From Natronomonas pharaonis DSM 2160 (GTDB taxonomy: Archaea; Halobacteriota; Halobacteria; Halobacteriales; Haloarculaceae): 64,000 bases of DNA. This document shows, in pieces, positions 8,674 to 16,943 of the stretch (positions within the stretch are counted from its first letter, which is position 1; every line of letters starts with the position of its first letter). The position numbers and the translations under genes were made by a program. Below the pieces are notes generated by a model that ran no database searches, was not told the DNA's origin, and worked only from the letters and a program-made list of their open reading frames with translations. The stretch lies in contig NC_007426.1 of assembly GCF_000026045.1 (NCBI RefSeq), positions 1,488,001-1,552,000 on the forward strand, given 5' to 3'.

Positions 8674-8963
8674 CATACTCGACTCCGTCGCGTCCTGCAC
8701 TTTTCAGACATCTCTAAGGTGAATACAAGATGCCGAAAAAGCTCAATGCCCGGCTGTACCCAACCCACACCGCCGCCGCATTGCGATTTTCAAAAGTGTC
8801 CGGCCCAAAATAGAAAAACCGACAGACGGCAACGGGGGACCCGTCTAATGGACAAAATCGGAACAGCCCTCATCGTCGGGAACAACGTCAAAGGGTCAAT
8901 GGTAGGAATCAGAAAGATAAGTGATGCGATAATTATAGGCTCCTACCGGACGGATAGTTGTCA

Positions 8964-9146
8964 ATGTCCTCGATGGAACCACCAAAGGCATTGATGGTTG
9001 TTGACCTCCGAGAGCTGGCGCTAATTTACGAGATGAGTAAAGAGGCATCTCAAGATACAGCTCGGCACAGTAGCGACCGGGGAACAGCAGCGGAACTGCA
9101 CGAGAAGTGTACGGAGCTTCTTGGCCGAGACGAGACCTCGAAGTAG
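8964..9146 (+). CDS. Small hypothetical protein of the tRNA-Gly island
   Basis: A 60-residue ORF beginning MSSMEPPKAL, with ATG at 8964 (an in-frame TTG at 8958 is less likely). A TATA-like element (ATAATTATAGG, about 8929-8939) sits about 28 bases upstream, which fits a leaderless transcript and supports a real gene. The protein is hydrophilic and probably helical, without Cys pairs or an obvious helix-turn-helix. It precedes the restriction-modification gene by about 195 bp on the same strand, so a regulator or accessory role is possible, but nothing in the sequence proves it. Confidence 0.4.
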   Translation: MSSMEPPKALMVVDLRELALIYEMSKEASQDTARHSSDRGTAAELHEKCTELLGRDETSK

Positions 9147-9310
9147 TTTCAGCTATGCCGGTTGCGTGGTAAGTAAACGAAACGTGCCTGAATTGCGGGG
9201 GTGACGACGATGTGGGAGTGTCTGTAAAGGAAGAAGACAGCGGTGAGAAAGAGTGCTATACTGTGAGTCGTGTGGATGCGAGTGGTCGTAGATGCGGTAA
9301 CAGGGTACGA

Positions 9311-9319
9311 TTTTTATAA
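9311..9319 (+). promoter_or_regulatory. TATA element of the restriction-modification gene
   Basis: TTTTTATAA is centred about 26 bases before the ATG at 9341, as expected for a leaderless haloarchaeal transcript. It indicates that the large gene has its own promoter, separate from the small upstream ORF. The spacer 9147-9340 holds nothing else that I recognise. Confidence 0.6.
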
Positions 9320-9340
9320 GTCGGACGTAACGGCCTACAT

Positions 9341-12300
9341 ATGTCTTCGAGTGGTGACTTACTCGACGCCCTCCACGGAATTGCTAACCGCGTTGACGAT
9401 GATATGAGTGAACGCGATATCGAGAATCTATTCATTGAGACTGGGTTCTACAGTACGCTCGGCTACGAAGGGACAGGGACGGATATCCGAAGCGAATTTA
9501 CGCTCTCTGACGACCGTCGACCGGACTACATAACTCTCGACACCAACGAGGCAGTTACCGCTGTCTACGAGTTCAAAACCAGCGGGCGAAGTCTTCCACC
9601 ACACGAGTCGCAGCTATTCCACTACATGGAGAATCTGCGAGCGGAGTACGGCGTCCTAACGAACGGAGAGGAGCTGCGGCTCTATCGACGAGACAAAGAA
9701 AGCGCCGTTCTTGCCGTCTCGCTTGAAGCGGTTTCTGAATCTGATGCGAGAGACCTGTTCAGCACCCTCCAGAAGCGTGAGTTCGACCTCACAGACCCGG
9801 ACGATGTGAATCAATTCCTTACCGGACTCGACCCGATACCGCTCGATGAAAAAGCCGAACTGGGTCAGGAACACTTCTTCGATACCTTCCGGCTGGAAGA
9901 AGGCAGTCCATTCGCCGACCTCGTTACTGGTATGATGGATTTGCTGGAGGAGCTGCGTGACGACCGGGAAGCCAAATTCGTCAAAGGAGCCTACGACTTC
10001 TGGGAGGCTACCTACGCCGATGTACCCGATGATGACGAGATTCCAGATTCATGGGAGCCGTTCATCGACGGCGACCAGTCAATCCATGACTTTATGTTCT
10101 GTCTTGAGAGCGGCCACGCGCTCTTGTCTCGGGTGCTGCTGGCGAAGGCGACCGAAGACCACGATTTCTTCGTGGGCACCGGCTACGACGGAATGGGTGA
10201 ATACTTCCACGGCTTGCAGGGGTTCGGCGACAGCATCAACCTCGACGCCTTCCCGGTCGCAGCCGACAACCTCATCGACGATATGCAGGAGCAGTTGGTC
10301 GAAGGGCTGTTCCAAGACGACATTTTCGTTTGGTGGACGGACGGCTACGCGGAAGAAATATCGCGGGGACACGATACTGGTGCGAGCCAGTTTGAGGCCG
10401 TGGCGACTGGTCGCGGTGATGAGGGCGGTGTTACCCGTATCAGCGAAGCCACGCGCAATCGTTTTAGCCGCGCCGTCGCGGAGGTCTTCTTCAACGTTCT
10501 CCGGTTCGACTTCGGAGATATACAGGGCGACCTCCTTGGAGACCTCTATCAGAAATACTTCGACCCGGAGACACGCAAGGCGCTCGGAGAGTTCTACACG
10601 CCGCAGCCGGTCGTAGACTACATTATGGACGGCGTCGGGTATGAGCGTGGGGTCTCGAATGAACGCCTCATTGACCCCGCCTGTGGGTCTGGTACGTTCC
10701 TCGTTGAGGCTGTCGAGCGGTATATCGAAGATGTAGAGCAGTACGAAGACGACCCGGACTGGAAAGAGCATCTTCAAGACCTCTGCACGCGCCCTCGTGT
10801 CGTCGGTCTCGATATTCACCCCTTCGCCGTGTTGATGGCGCAGATTCGTTTTGTCGTGGCTGTCCTCCCTGCGTACCGCGAGGCAAAACAGCAGCATCCC
10901 GGCTATACAATCCGTCGTCTGCCCATCTACCGAACTGACACGCTTCGGAACGAGCGGGAACTGACTGGGGCCGACCTCGGCGACGACGGCACCCGTCAGA
11001 TGACCTTCGACGCGATGACCGAGGACGAACAGGACGTTCGGATTCCCGTCCCCCTCCCGGTTGAAGTTGACGAGTCTGAGGTAGCCGAGACAGAAGACGG
11101 CTTCCTCGTCCGTCGCGTTCGGATGCCGCTATTCGATACCATTCAATTGGAAACCGGCGTGAACAATTTCGGGGAGTATTTCGCGGCGCTTCAGGGTGTG
11201 CTGGATACAGTCAAAGACCACATGGCGCTGGCAGAGGAGTTCGGCGACGACTTCGATTGGTCGTATCAGAGCGGCCTCGAAGAACGAATCAATCACCACA
11301 CCGAACGGGACTATGACGGCGTAGAGGAGTTCTTCGCGCCCTACGTTGACGATATGCTGGAGAACGTTCGTTACCTCAAAGAGGAACACAACGACGGGCG
11401 GCTGTTCAAGATATTCGAGGACACCGTTCTCGCCCTTGTCGTGAAGAACTACATGGAGTACGACTACGTTGTTGGCAATCCGCCGTACGTTCGAAAAGAA
11501 TCAATTCCATCAGAATATAAACAGAATATCCTGAAACCGCTATATCCAGAAGTATACACCGGCAATGCGGATTTATCAGTCTATTTTGCTCAACGAGGTA
11601 TAGAGCTACTCCGGGAAGGGGGAAAAATGAGCTACATCACCTCGATTAAGTTTACAAAATCGACGTACGGTGAGGGTATACGCAACTCAATTTTATCGGA
11701 TACACAAATCAAAGAGTTTTCGAATTTCGAGATGAGTAATTTCTTTGAGGATGCGACAGCGTATCCCTGTGTATTTGTTCTGGAAGAGGGTGCGCCAAAC
11801 AATGATTACGACATTCCTGTAATTTATGCAAAAGACAAGCCAAATGATGTAAGTTCGGCTATCCAAACGATGCGTGACGCGATACGGAATCCAGACACCG
11901 TACGGGCAGATTATTTTGAGCGATATATCACCCGGAAAAGCAACCTCGATGAACGGGAATGGAGATTTGTCCCGAAAGAGGCAAACGATGCATTCGAAAA
12001 AGTAGATAATCTGAAAGAGGCGGTGTTATCGGAGGTAATGGAAGATATTTCTGCGGGAATAAAGACTGGTATGAATAGCGTGTTCATTTTGGAAGACGAT
12101 GAAACAGACAAGGTTGAAGATGAGCTTCTTCATCCCATCCTTCGCGGCAATGAAATCAAAAAGTACGATATTGGAATACCTGATGAACACGTAATCTACA
12201 CAAACGGCGTTCAAATTGACGACTATCCACAGGCTAAATCATATCTATCGGAATATAGGGAGAAGCTTGCAAATCGGAGCGATGGGGCATTCAAAGGCAA

Positions 12301-13117
12301 AGAATGGTTTGAGCTGAATATACCCCTCTCGACTGAGGTTCTTGATAGCAACAAGATACTGTGCCCGGACATCTCTGAAGAAAACAATTTTGCGTATGAT
12401 ACGGAAGCAACGCATATATTGAATACTGCATATCTCCTCCGGGCAACTGACGACTCAGATTATAGTTTGAAGTATCTAACCGGACTTTTGAACTCGAATG
12501 TATTGGAGTTCTACGTGAAAATGATTAGTCCACCGCTCCGTGGTGGCTATCACAGATATATTACCAAATATCTTGAGCCACTACCTGTGAAATCCGACGT
12601 AGACTCAGTAACAAAAGTAGAGCAACAAGTGGATGAAATTCGTGATATCAAACGAAAAGAAGAGAAAGCGAGCAAATTCCCAAAAGCGTACGTAGATGAG
12701 TACGGTGGCGAACTCGATTACATCACCTACGAGTGGCAGACCCGCCGCTACCCGGTTAATGCCGAAGTACAAGGCGACGTAGATGGAGACTTCACGGTGC
12801 AGGCCGGTCGGTCAGACACAATCAGCGACCCCGCAATGTACTCTGACGACCGCGAGGCTCGAAAGCGCCGAGCCGAGTACGTTCACGCTGCCGTAGACGG
12901 TCGCAATGTCAAGAGCGGCGAGGAGACCACAATCCCGATTCCACGAAGCGATGACGGCGTGGCAGCGCTTCTCGAAGAATTAGAGGCGGATAAGAAGGAG
13001 GTTCAGGAAACCTCGATTGAGGAATTGGAAGCAGAGATTGATGAAGCAGTTTACGACCTATTTGAACTGACAGCGGAGGAACGCGAGGTCGTAGAGGAGT
13101 ATCTGGAAGTCTTCTAA
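9341..13117 (+). CDS. Single-chain restriction-modification enzyme (type IIG/Eco57I-like adenine methylase with nuclease domain)
   Basis: A 1258-residue fusion protein. The N-terminal 120 residues carry a PD-(D/E)xK-like nuclease pattern (Asp62, Glu77-x-Lys79). The N6-adenine methyltransferase core has 'FYTPQPVVDYIM' before motif I (DPACGSGTF, residues 445-453) and the catalytic NPPY at 713-716. A long C-terminal part should recognise the DNA target. This order (nuclease, helical linker, methylase, specificity) matches single-polypeptide type IIG enzymes that both cut and methylate. No separate R, S or BREX partner genes are present. DNA from about 11500 to 12700 (roughly residues 720-1120) is markedly AT-richer, suggesting a recently acquired specificity region. 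Confidence 0.88.
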   Translation: MSSSGDLLDALHGIANRVDDDMSERDIENLFIETGFYSTLGYEGTGTDIRSEFTLSDDRRPDYITLDTNEAVTAVYEFKTSGRSLPPHESQLFHYMENLRAEYGVLTNGEELRLYRRDKESAVLAVSLEAVSESDARDLFSTLQKREFDLTDPDDVNQFLTGLDPIPLDEKAELGQEHFFDTFRLEEGSPFADLVTGMMDLLEELRDDREAKFVKGAYDFWEATYADVPDDDEIPDSWEPFIDGDQSIHDFMFCLESGHALLSRVLLAKATEDHDFFVGTGYDGMGEYFHGLQGFGDSINLDAFPVAADNLIDDMQEQLVEGLFQDDIFVWWTDGYAEEISRGHDTGASQFEAVATGRGDEGGVTRISEATRNRFSRAVAEVFFNVLRFDFGDIQGDLLGDLYQKYFDPETRKALGEFYTPQPVVDYIMDGVGYERGVSNERLIDPACGSGTFLVEAVERYIEDVEQYEDDPDWKEHLQDLCTRPRVVGLDIHPFAVLMAQIRFVVAVLPAYREAKQQHPGYTIRRLPIYRTDTLRNERELTGADLGDDGTRQMTFDAMTEDEQDVRIPVPLPVEVDESEVAETEDGFLVRRVRMPLFDTIQLETGVNNFGEYFAALQGVLDTVKDHMALAEEFGDDFDWSYQSGLEERINHHTERDYDGVEEFFAPYVDDMLENVRYLKEEHNDGRLFKIFEDTVLALVVKNYMEYDYVVGNPPYVRKESIPSEYKQNILKPLYPEVYTGNADLSVYFAQRGIELLREGGKMSYITSIKFTKSTYGEGIRNSILSDTQIKEFSNFEMSNFFEDATAYPCVFVLEEGAPNNDYDIPVIYAKDKPNDVSSAIQTMRDAIRNPDTVRADYFERYITRKSNLDEREWRFVPKEANDAFEKVDNLKEAVLSEVMEDISAGIKTGMNSVFILEDDETDKVEDELLHPILRGNEIKKYDIGIPDEHVIYTNGVQIDDYPQAKSYLSEYREKLANRSDGAFKGKEWFELNIPLSTEVLDSNKILCPDISEENNFAYDTEATHILNTAYLLRATDDSDYSLKYLTGLLNSNVLEFYVKMISPPLRGGYHRYITKYLEPLPVKSDVDSVTKVEQQVDEIRDIKRKEEKASKFPKAYVDEYGGELDYITYEWQTRRYPVNAEVQGDVDGDFTVQAGRSDTISDPAMYSDDREARKRRAEYVHAAVDGRNVKSGEETTIPIPRSDDGVAALLEELEADKKEVQETSIEELEAEIDEAVYDLFELTAEEREVVEEYLEVF

Positions 13118-13563
13118 AGATGCATTGATTTGATTGTGGCGACCGCGTCCGGGCGACCTTCCTGACGAGACCGACTCTGACGACGAGCTGTATCACGGCA
13201 GACACGGCGAGGTAGCTGGTTTCCGCTGGCGTGATTTGCGGCCACCATAGACCGGCGGCGTTCCTGTCGTATTCGAGCCCATCTAAGGAATCTACGATTG
13301 GTGTTGGTTGTTCGTTGGCTATGGCCTGCGTGTAGCGAACTCTCTCGGCATCTATTGATGCAGACTAAAGAGTTATGCAAAACTGATTAAGCGGCAGTTA
13401 GAGGCTTTCTATCCCGTGTTTTGGTTTCATGTAATTGTGGGCTAATCGCTTACAGGCTCATGGAGTGGGGTTTATATAGTATTGGTTCGTTTGAGGACGG
13501 TAGAGGGGCCTGAAAAGGGCAATACGGCGCTGTAATCGTGGTCTTGGTCTACGGGTACCTCGT
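13118..13563. other. Non-coding right part of the island
   Basis: No convincing gene is present between the restriction-modification gene and the right repeat. There is a clear TATA-like TTTATATAG at about 13471-13479 with no ORF of note behind it. Just before the right repeat, 13545-13557 resembles the D-arm of tRNA-Gly (TGGTCTA, then GGGTA), as if a decayed longer tRNA copy stood here. Possible short peptides in this stretch have no support. Confidence 0.5.
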
Positions 13564-13670
13564 AGCCTTCCAAGCTCATGGCCCGGGTTCAAATCCCGGT
13601 CGGCGCACTCCCAGCGGTCGTTTGCCGACCGACTTCTCGTTCGCTTTGCTCACGAGAATCCCGGTCGGCG
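13564..13670 (+). repeat. Right 107-bp direct repeat (attR-like), tRNA-Gly 3' part
   Basis: Identical over all 107 bases to 8567-8673. It contains the anticodon arm to the 3' end of tRNA-Gly without the 5' acceptor strand, so it cannot form a functional tRNA. It also contains the same spacer and the second partial tRNA end. It marks the right boundary of the island; past it the chromosome resumes with the thioredoxin-like gene on the opposite strand. Confidence 0.9.
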
Positions 13671-13737
13671 TATTTGATACAATTCCGCTGGCGGCGTTTG
13701 CCGAACAGGAACACGACGACGCGAGAGAAAGCAGCCG

Positions 13738-13771
13738 TTACCGTTCGGAAATACAGCGACGAACCGTTCAC
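13738..13771 (+). pseudogene. 34-bp fragment matching the pilus ATPase gene
   Basis: Bases 13738-13771 match 4824-4857, inside the pilus/secretion ATPase gene, at 32 of 34 positions. They would encode the same TVRKYSDEPFT peptide. The flanking sequence does not match. The fragment ends across the stop codon of the thioredoxin-like gene read from the other strand. It may be a relic of a second secretion ATPase, for instance from a lost mobile element, or a local duplication. Confidence 0.4.
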
Positions 13772-14142
13772 TCGGAGAGCTGTTCGGCCAGATACACCGC
13801 AATCGGCTCCGGCTCCTCCTCGATGAAGCGAGCCAGTTCCGTCCCGCTGTCGGCGTCCTCGACGACCACCGTCGGGATGTACTCGATGTCGTATTCGTCG
13901 ACCTTCGGGCCGTGTTTTGAGCCGTCGTCGGCTTTCTCGACCGGGTAGTGTTCGATGTCGTCAACGCCAGCGGCTTCCAGCGCCGCGCCGAAGTCGGGAA
14001 GCTGTGAGCGGCAGTCCTTACACCAGTCGCCGCCCCAGACCTTCACGACGATGTCGTCGGCAAGCGATTCGAACGTCGCGACCGTTTCGGCGTAGGCGTC
14101 GGCGTCCCACGCGGGGTTGGGTCGCATCGTCTCCAGTTCCAT
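13768..14142 (-). CDS. Thioredoxin-like protein with WCKDC active site
   Basis: A 124-residue protein beginning MELETMRPNP. The ATG at 14142 is chosen because upstream in-frame sequence lacks family character and overlaps the divergent promoter region. The redox motif is WCKDC (about residues 40-44), with the cis-Pro region (YIPTVVV) near residue 90, as in a thioredoxin fold. It should exchange disulfides in the cytoplasm; no signal peptide or membrane segment is seen. It lies divergently beside cysteine synthase, a sensible sulfur/redox neighbourhood. Its last codons overlap the 34-bp ATPase-gene fragment. Confidence 0.85.
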   Translation of the reverse strand: MELETMRPNPAWDADAYAETVATFESLADDIVVKVWGGDWCKDCRSQLPDFGAALEAAGVDDIEHYPVEKADDGSKHGPKVDEYDIEYIPTVVVEDADSGTELARFIEEEPEPIAVYLAEQLSE

Positions 14143-14249
14143 ACCGCCAGTTCGCGCCGCGCAGCATAAATACGCGTCGCGTCGTCGACAGGGGCAGACA
14201 GAGACGGCGTCCACGGAGGTTTTGTACCGGGCAGTCAAACGGCCGGGCA

Positions 14250-15233
14250 ATGAAACGGGGCATTCTGGACACCATCGGGTCGCCGCTGGTGCAGGTTGAA
14301 TCGCCGCCCGGGTCGGTCATCGCCGCGAAAATCGAATCGAAGAACCCCGGCGGGTCGGCAAAGGACCGACCGGCGCTGGCGATGGTCGAGGCTGCCGAAG
14401 CTGCGGGCGAACTCGAACCCGGCGACCGCATCGTTGAACCGACATCCGGGAACACCGGTATCGGGCTAGCGGTCGTGGCCGCGGCGAAGGGCTACGACCT
14501 CACGGTTGTCATGCCCGAATCGAAGTCGCCGGAGCGGCGCGCGCTGATGCGGGCCTACGGTGCCGACCTCGAACTCGTCGAGGGGACAATTTCAGACGCC
14601 AAGGACTGCGCGGACGAACTCGAAGCCGAGGGGATGGTTCAGATTCGGCAGTTCGAGAACCCCGCCAACCCGGAGGCGCATTATCGGACGACCGGCGAGG
14701 AAATCCTCCGACAGGTCGGCGACCGCGATATCGACGCCCTCGTCGCTGGCATCGGAACCGGCGGAACGATTTCGGGCACCGGCCGCCGGCTCAAGGAGGT
14801 CTTCCCGGAGATGGAGGTCATTGGTGTTGAACCCGAGGGAAACGCCGTGCTGAGCGGCGATGAACCGGGAGACGACGACTTTCAGGGAATGGGTCCTGGA
14901 TTCGTTGCGCCGAACCTCGACCGCGAGCTGCTCGACGGTGTCGAGGTCGTCGACATCGAGACCGCCGAGGCGGAGTGCCGTCGTCTCGCCGAGGAAGAAG
15001 GCGTTCTTGTCGGCCAATCCTCCGGCGGGTCGCTGGTTGCGGCCAAGCGCGTCGCTCGCCGGCTGGCGGACGAACGCGGCATCGAGGTGCCCTGCCCGGG
15101 ACCGGTGAACGATATCGGGCTCCTTGACGATGAACCGCCGGAGCGACAGGCGGTTCCCGACGATTGCCCGCTTGTCGTGACGGTGTTTTGGGATTCCGGT
15201 GAGCGATACATGTCAACGGGGATGTTCGACTGA
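14250..15233 (+). CDS. Cysteine synthase (PLP-dependent, CysK/CBS family)
   Basis: A 327-residue fold-type II PLP enzyme that should make cysteine from O-acetylserine (or phosphoserine) and sulfide. 'SKNPGGSAKDRPA' near residues 30-42 holds the PLP-binding lysine, 'PTSGNTGIGLA' near 68-78 the substrate/phosphate loop, and 'GIGTGGTISGTGR' near 167-179 the PLP phosphate loop. The ATG at 14250 begins at the conserved start (ILDTIGSPLV); the frame is open far upstream, but that sequence overlaps the divergent thioredoxin-like gene. An archaeal cystathionine beta-synthase-like specificity cannot be excluded. Confidence 0.92.
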   Translation: MKRGILDTIGSPLVQVESPPGSVIAAKIESKNPGGSAKDRPALAMVEAAEAAGELEPGDRIVEPTSGNTGIGLAVVAAAKGYDLTVVMPESKSPERRALMRAYGADLELVEGTISDAKDCADELEAEGMVQIRQFENPANPEAHYRTTGEEILRQVGDRDIDALVAGIGTGGTISGTGRRLKEVFPEMEVIGVEPEGNAVLSGDEPGDDDFQGMGPGFVAPNLDRELLDGVEVVDIETAEAECRRLAEEEGVLVGQSSGGSLVAAKRVARRLADERGIEVPCPGPVNDIGLLDDEPPERQAVPDDCPLVVTVFWDSGERYMSTGMFD

Positions 15234-15375
15234 TGTCGGGTTTCGGTTGCTGTGTCGACCGGTGGGGTTACTATACGGAGGCCGAACGATACCGTATGGA
15301 CAGCGATGGCACGCCGGAGCCACGGCGGCCAGCGACCGAACGGTCGGCGGCGAACGGACCACGAGGAGTGCGACA

Positions 15376-16545
15376 ATGAGAATTGCGATAAACCAACTCG
15401 AAGAGTACAATTATCTCGCGTCACGAGGGGCAAAGCAGGCCGCGCGGGCGCTGTCGCAGATGACCGGCATCAAGATGCGCCACGAGGTGACAGGTGTTAG
15501 CCTAGTCTCCGACGAGGCGCTCGCCGATATCTTCACCGGCCAGAAGTATGTCGGCGTACAGGTCGGTCTCAGCGGCGGTATCGCCGGCGAAACAGTCCTT
15601 ATTTTCGACCCGAATTCAGCAGGGCGGCTCAGAAAGCGTCTCCAATCTCGGGGCGGCGAAAGCACCCTTGCCGGCGGTGCGTTCGCCGAACTGGGCAACA
15701 TTATGATAGGCGGCTTCATCGACGGCTGGGCGGACCACCTCGGCACGGAGGTCGATATGACGCCGCCGACCTACATTGAGGCCGCAGGAACACGAATCCT
15801 GCCACCGATTACGCGCCGTGACGCCGAAGAGTACGGTGTCTTCCTCTTCGAGAGCCGGCTACAGGCGGTCAACCACGACCTCTCGGTCCCCATCTATCTC
15901 ATTCCGGAGTACAGCGAGTTCGTCAAACTGCTCCGTGCCCAGCCCAGCGGACTGGCAGTTCCGGCAGAGAAACTCACCGTCTTCAACGGCTTTGCCGACC
16001 AGAGCGCCCGACGCGCCTCACAGCAGATATCCCAGCTAACCGGGCTCCGGACCGACGTGACGGTCAGCCAACTGCGATTCATTTCCTTTTCAGATATCTC
16101 CTCCGAGGTCGGCACCAACGAGTATGTCAGCGTTGTCTTCGAGCTAACGGGGCGTCCGAGCGGCTACTTCGTCGTGATGTTCAGCGAAGACTCCGCGAGC
16201 CGGGTCGCATCCGCGATGTTGCCCGGCGGCGTCGACCCCGACAACGGCGGAATGATGCAGGAAGCTATCAAGGAACTCGGTAACATCGTCACCAGCGGCT
16301 TCATCGACGGCTGGGCCAACACCCTCCAGAGCAGTATCGAACACTCCCCGCCGGAGTACATCGAGGATTCGGGGTCGAACATCATCGAAACCGTCCAACG
16401 GCGGCTGTCAGACCAGCAGGAGTATGCGTTCACAATCGATACGACAATCACCATCGACAACCGACAGGCCGAGGTCCAGCTATACGTCCTGCCGGACACC
16501 CGTGAGCTGGCCGAGGCGCTCTCGGCGCTGCCAGTACAGGAGTAA
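15376..16545 (+). CDS. cheC: CheC-family chemotaxis phosphatase, two CheC domains
   Basis: A 389-residue protein with two tandem CheC domains. The paired signature helices are 'FAELGNIMIGGFIDGWADHL' (near residue 100) and 'IKELGNIVTSGFIDGWANTL' (near residue 298). Both keep the Glu and Asn used by CheC/CheX/FliY phosphatases to dephosphorylate CheY-P. It would act in the cytoplasm to shorten the chemotaxis signal. The start at 15376 is placed at the first conserved residues (MRIAINQLEEYN). No cheA, cheY or cheD is adjacent, so it is separated from the core cluster, but three transducer genes lie in the window, one of them immediately downstream. Confidence 0.9.
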   Translation: MRIAINQLEEYNYLASRGAKQAARALSQMTGIKMRHEVTGVSLVSDEALADIFTGQKYVGVQVGLSGGIAGETVLIFDPNSAGRLRKRLQSRGGESTLAGGAFAELGNIMIGGFIDGWADHLGTEVDMTPPTYIEAAGTRILPPITRRDAEEYGVFLFESRLQAVNHDLSVPIYLIPEYSEFVKLLRAQPSGLAVPAEKLTVFNGFADQSARRASQQISQLTGLRTDVTVSQLRFISFSDISSEVGTNEYVSVVFELTGRPSGYFVVMFSEDSASRVASAMLPGGVDPDNGGMMQEAIKELGNIVTSGFIDGWANTLQSSIEHSPPEYIEDSGSNIIETVQRRLSDQQEYAFTIDTTITIDNRQAEVQLYVLPDTRELAEALSALPVQE

Positions 16546-16612
16546 CGGTACCCAACAGTACTGCTGTGCCAAACCACGGCGGTTTTAATCGCCCGCGTCG
16601 GACGTAGCGACA

Positions 16613-16822
16613 ATGACCGACGAAGACCCGCCCGAGATTCCGATACTCTGTTCGGAGTGTGACACGAGAACGAAGATTCCGTTTCCGGAGGTCGAAGCGA
16701 CCGTCGAGCGGCACAATGAACAGCTTCACGACGGCGAGCCGGTCGCACAGGTCGACCCCGCCGTTTTTGACGAACTCGCGGACTTCGTCGCCGAGGACCT
16801 CGGCCTCTACGAAGACGCCTGA
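16613..16822 (+). CDS. Small conserved haloarchaeal protein with one CxxC
   Basis: A 69-residue very acidic protein. A single Cys-x-x-Cys (residues 13-16) follows a Pro/Glu-rich N-terminus, then a helical acidic C-terminal part. A TTTAATC element about 27 bases before the ATG indicates a leaderless transcript. One Cys pair is not enough for a complete zinc ribbon unless the protein dimerises. The function is unknown. It is located between cheC and the convergent transducer gene. Confidence 0.65.
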   Translation: MTDEDPPEIPILCSECDTRTKIPFPEVEATVERHNEQLHDGEPVAQVDPAVFDELADFVAEDLGLYEDA

Positions 16823-16909
16823 GCGGCTGCCGGCAGCGTAGCTCGCGGTGCCAGCCGGGGGTCTACGTCAAGCCGGCCGACGCTGTCGGGCGTCCAACGG
16901 CAATGGTAT

Positions 16910-16915
16910 AAAAAA
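16910..16915 (-). terminator. Oligo-T terminator of the transducer gene
   Basis: On the minus strand this reads as six T residues, 29 bases past the stop codon of the transducer at 16944-18752. It is positioned as its transcription terminator. On the plus strand it looks like a TATA box, but no gene begins behind it. Confidence 0.5.
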
Positions 16916-16943
16916 TCGACACCGCTACAACGACCCAGCTATG

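Larger units (their letters stand above)
8567..13670 (+). mobile_element. Genomic island in tRNA-Gly carrying a restriction-modification gene, no integrase
   Basis: The 5.1-kb segment is framed by perfect 107-bp direct repeats, one of them inside a tRNA gene, which is the hallmark of an integrated element. Its content is a small ORF and a 3.8-kb restriction-modification gene; the rest is non-coding. I could find no tyrosine or serine recombinase, replication protein or conjugation gene. It is therefore either a deletion derivative of a larger element, a satellite mobilised in trans, or a cargo cassette exchanged by recombination between the long repeats. Codon use in part of the large gene is visibly richer in A+T than the neighbouring chromosome. 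Confidence 0.75.

Noticed and set aside
8824-8846. AGACGG ... CCGTCT inverted repeat in the island
   Set aside because: It is a short stem with an 11-base loop, with no neighbouring T-run or gene end; chance cannot be excluded.
13114-13380. 88-codon minus-strand ORF and a short 'YHGRHGEVAGFRW' peptide in plus frame after the restriction-modification gene
   Set aside because: Neither has a proper start with upstream signals or a clear family; the second is only a faint likeness to small haloarchaeal proteins.
13538-13948. Plus-strand ORFs across the right border repeat
   Set aside because: They read through tRNA sequence and antisense to the thioredoxin-like gene; only the 34-bp ATPase-like fragment within is notable.
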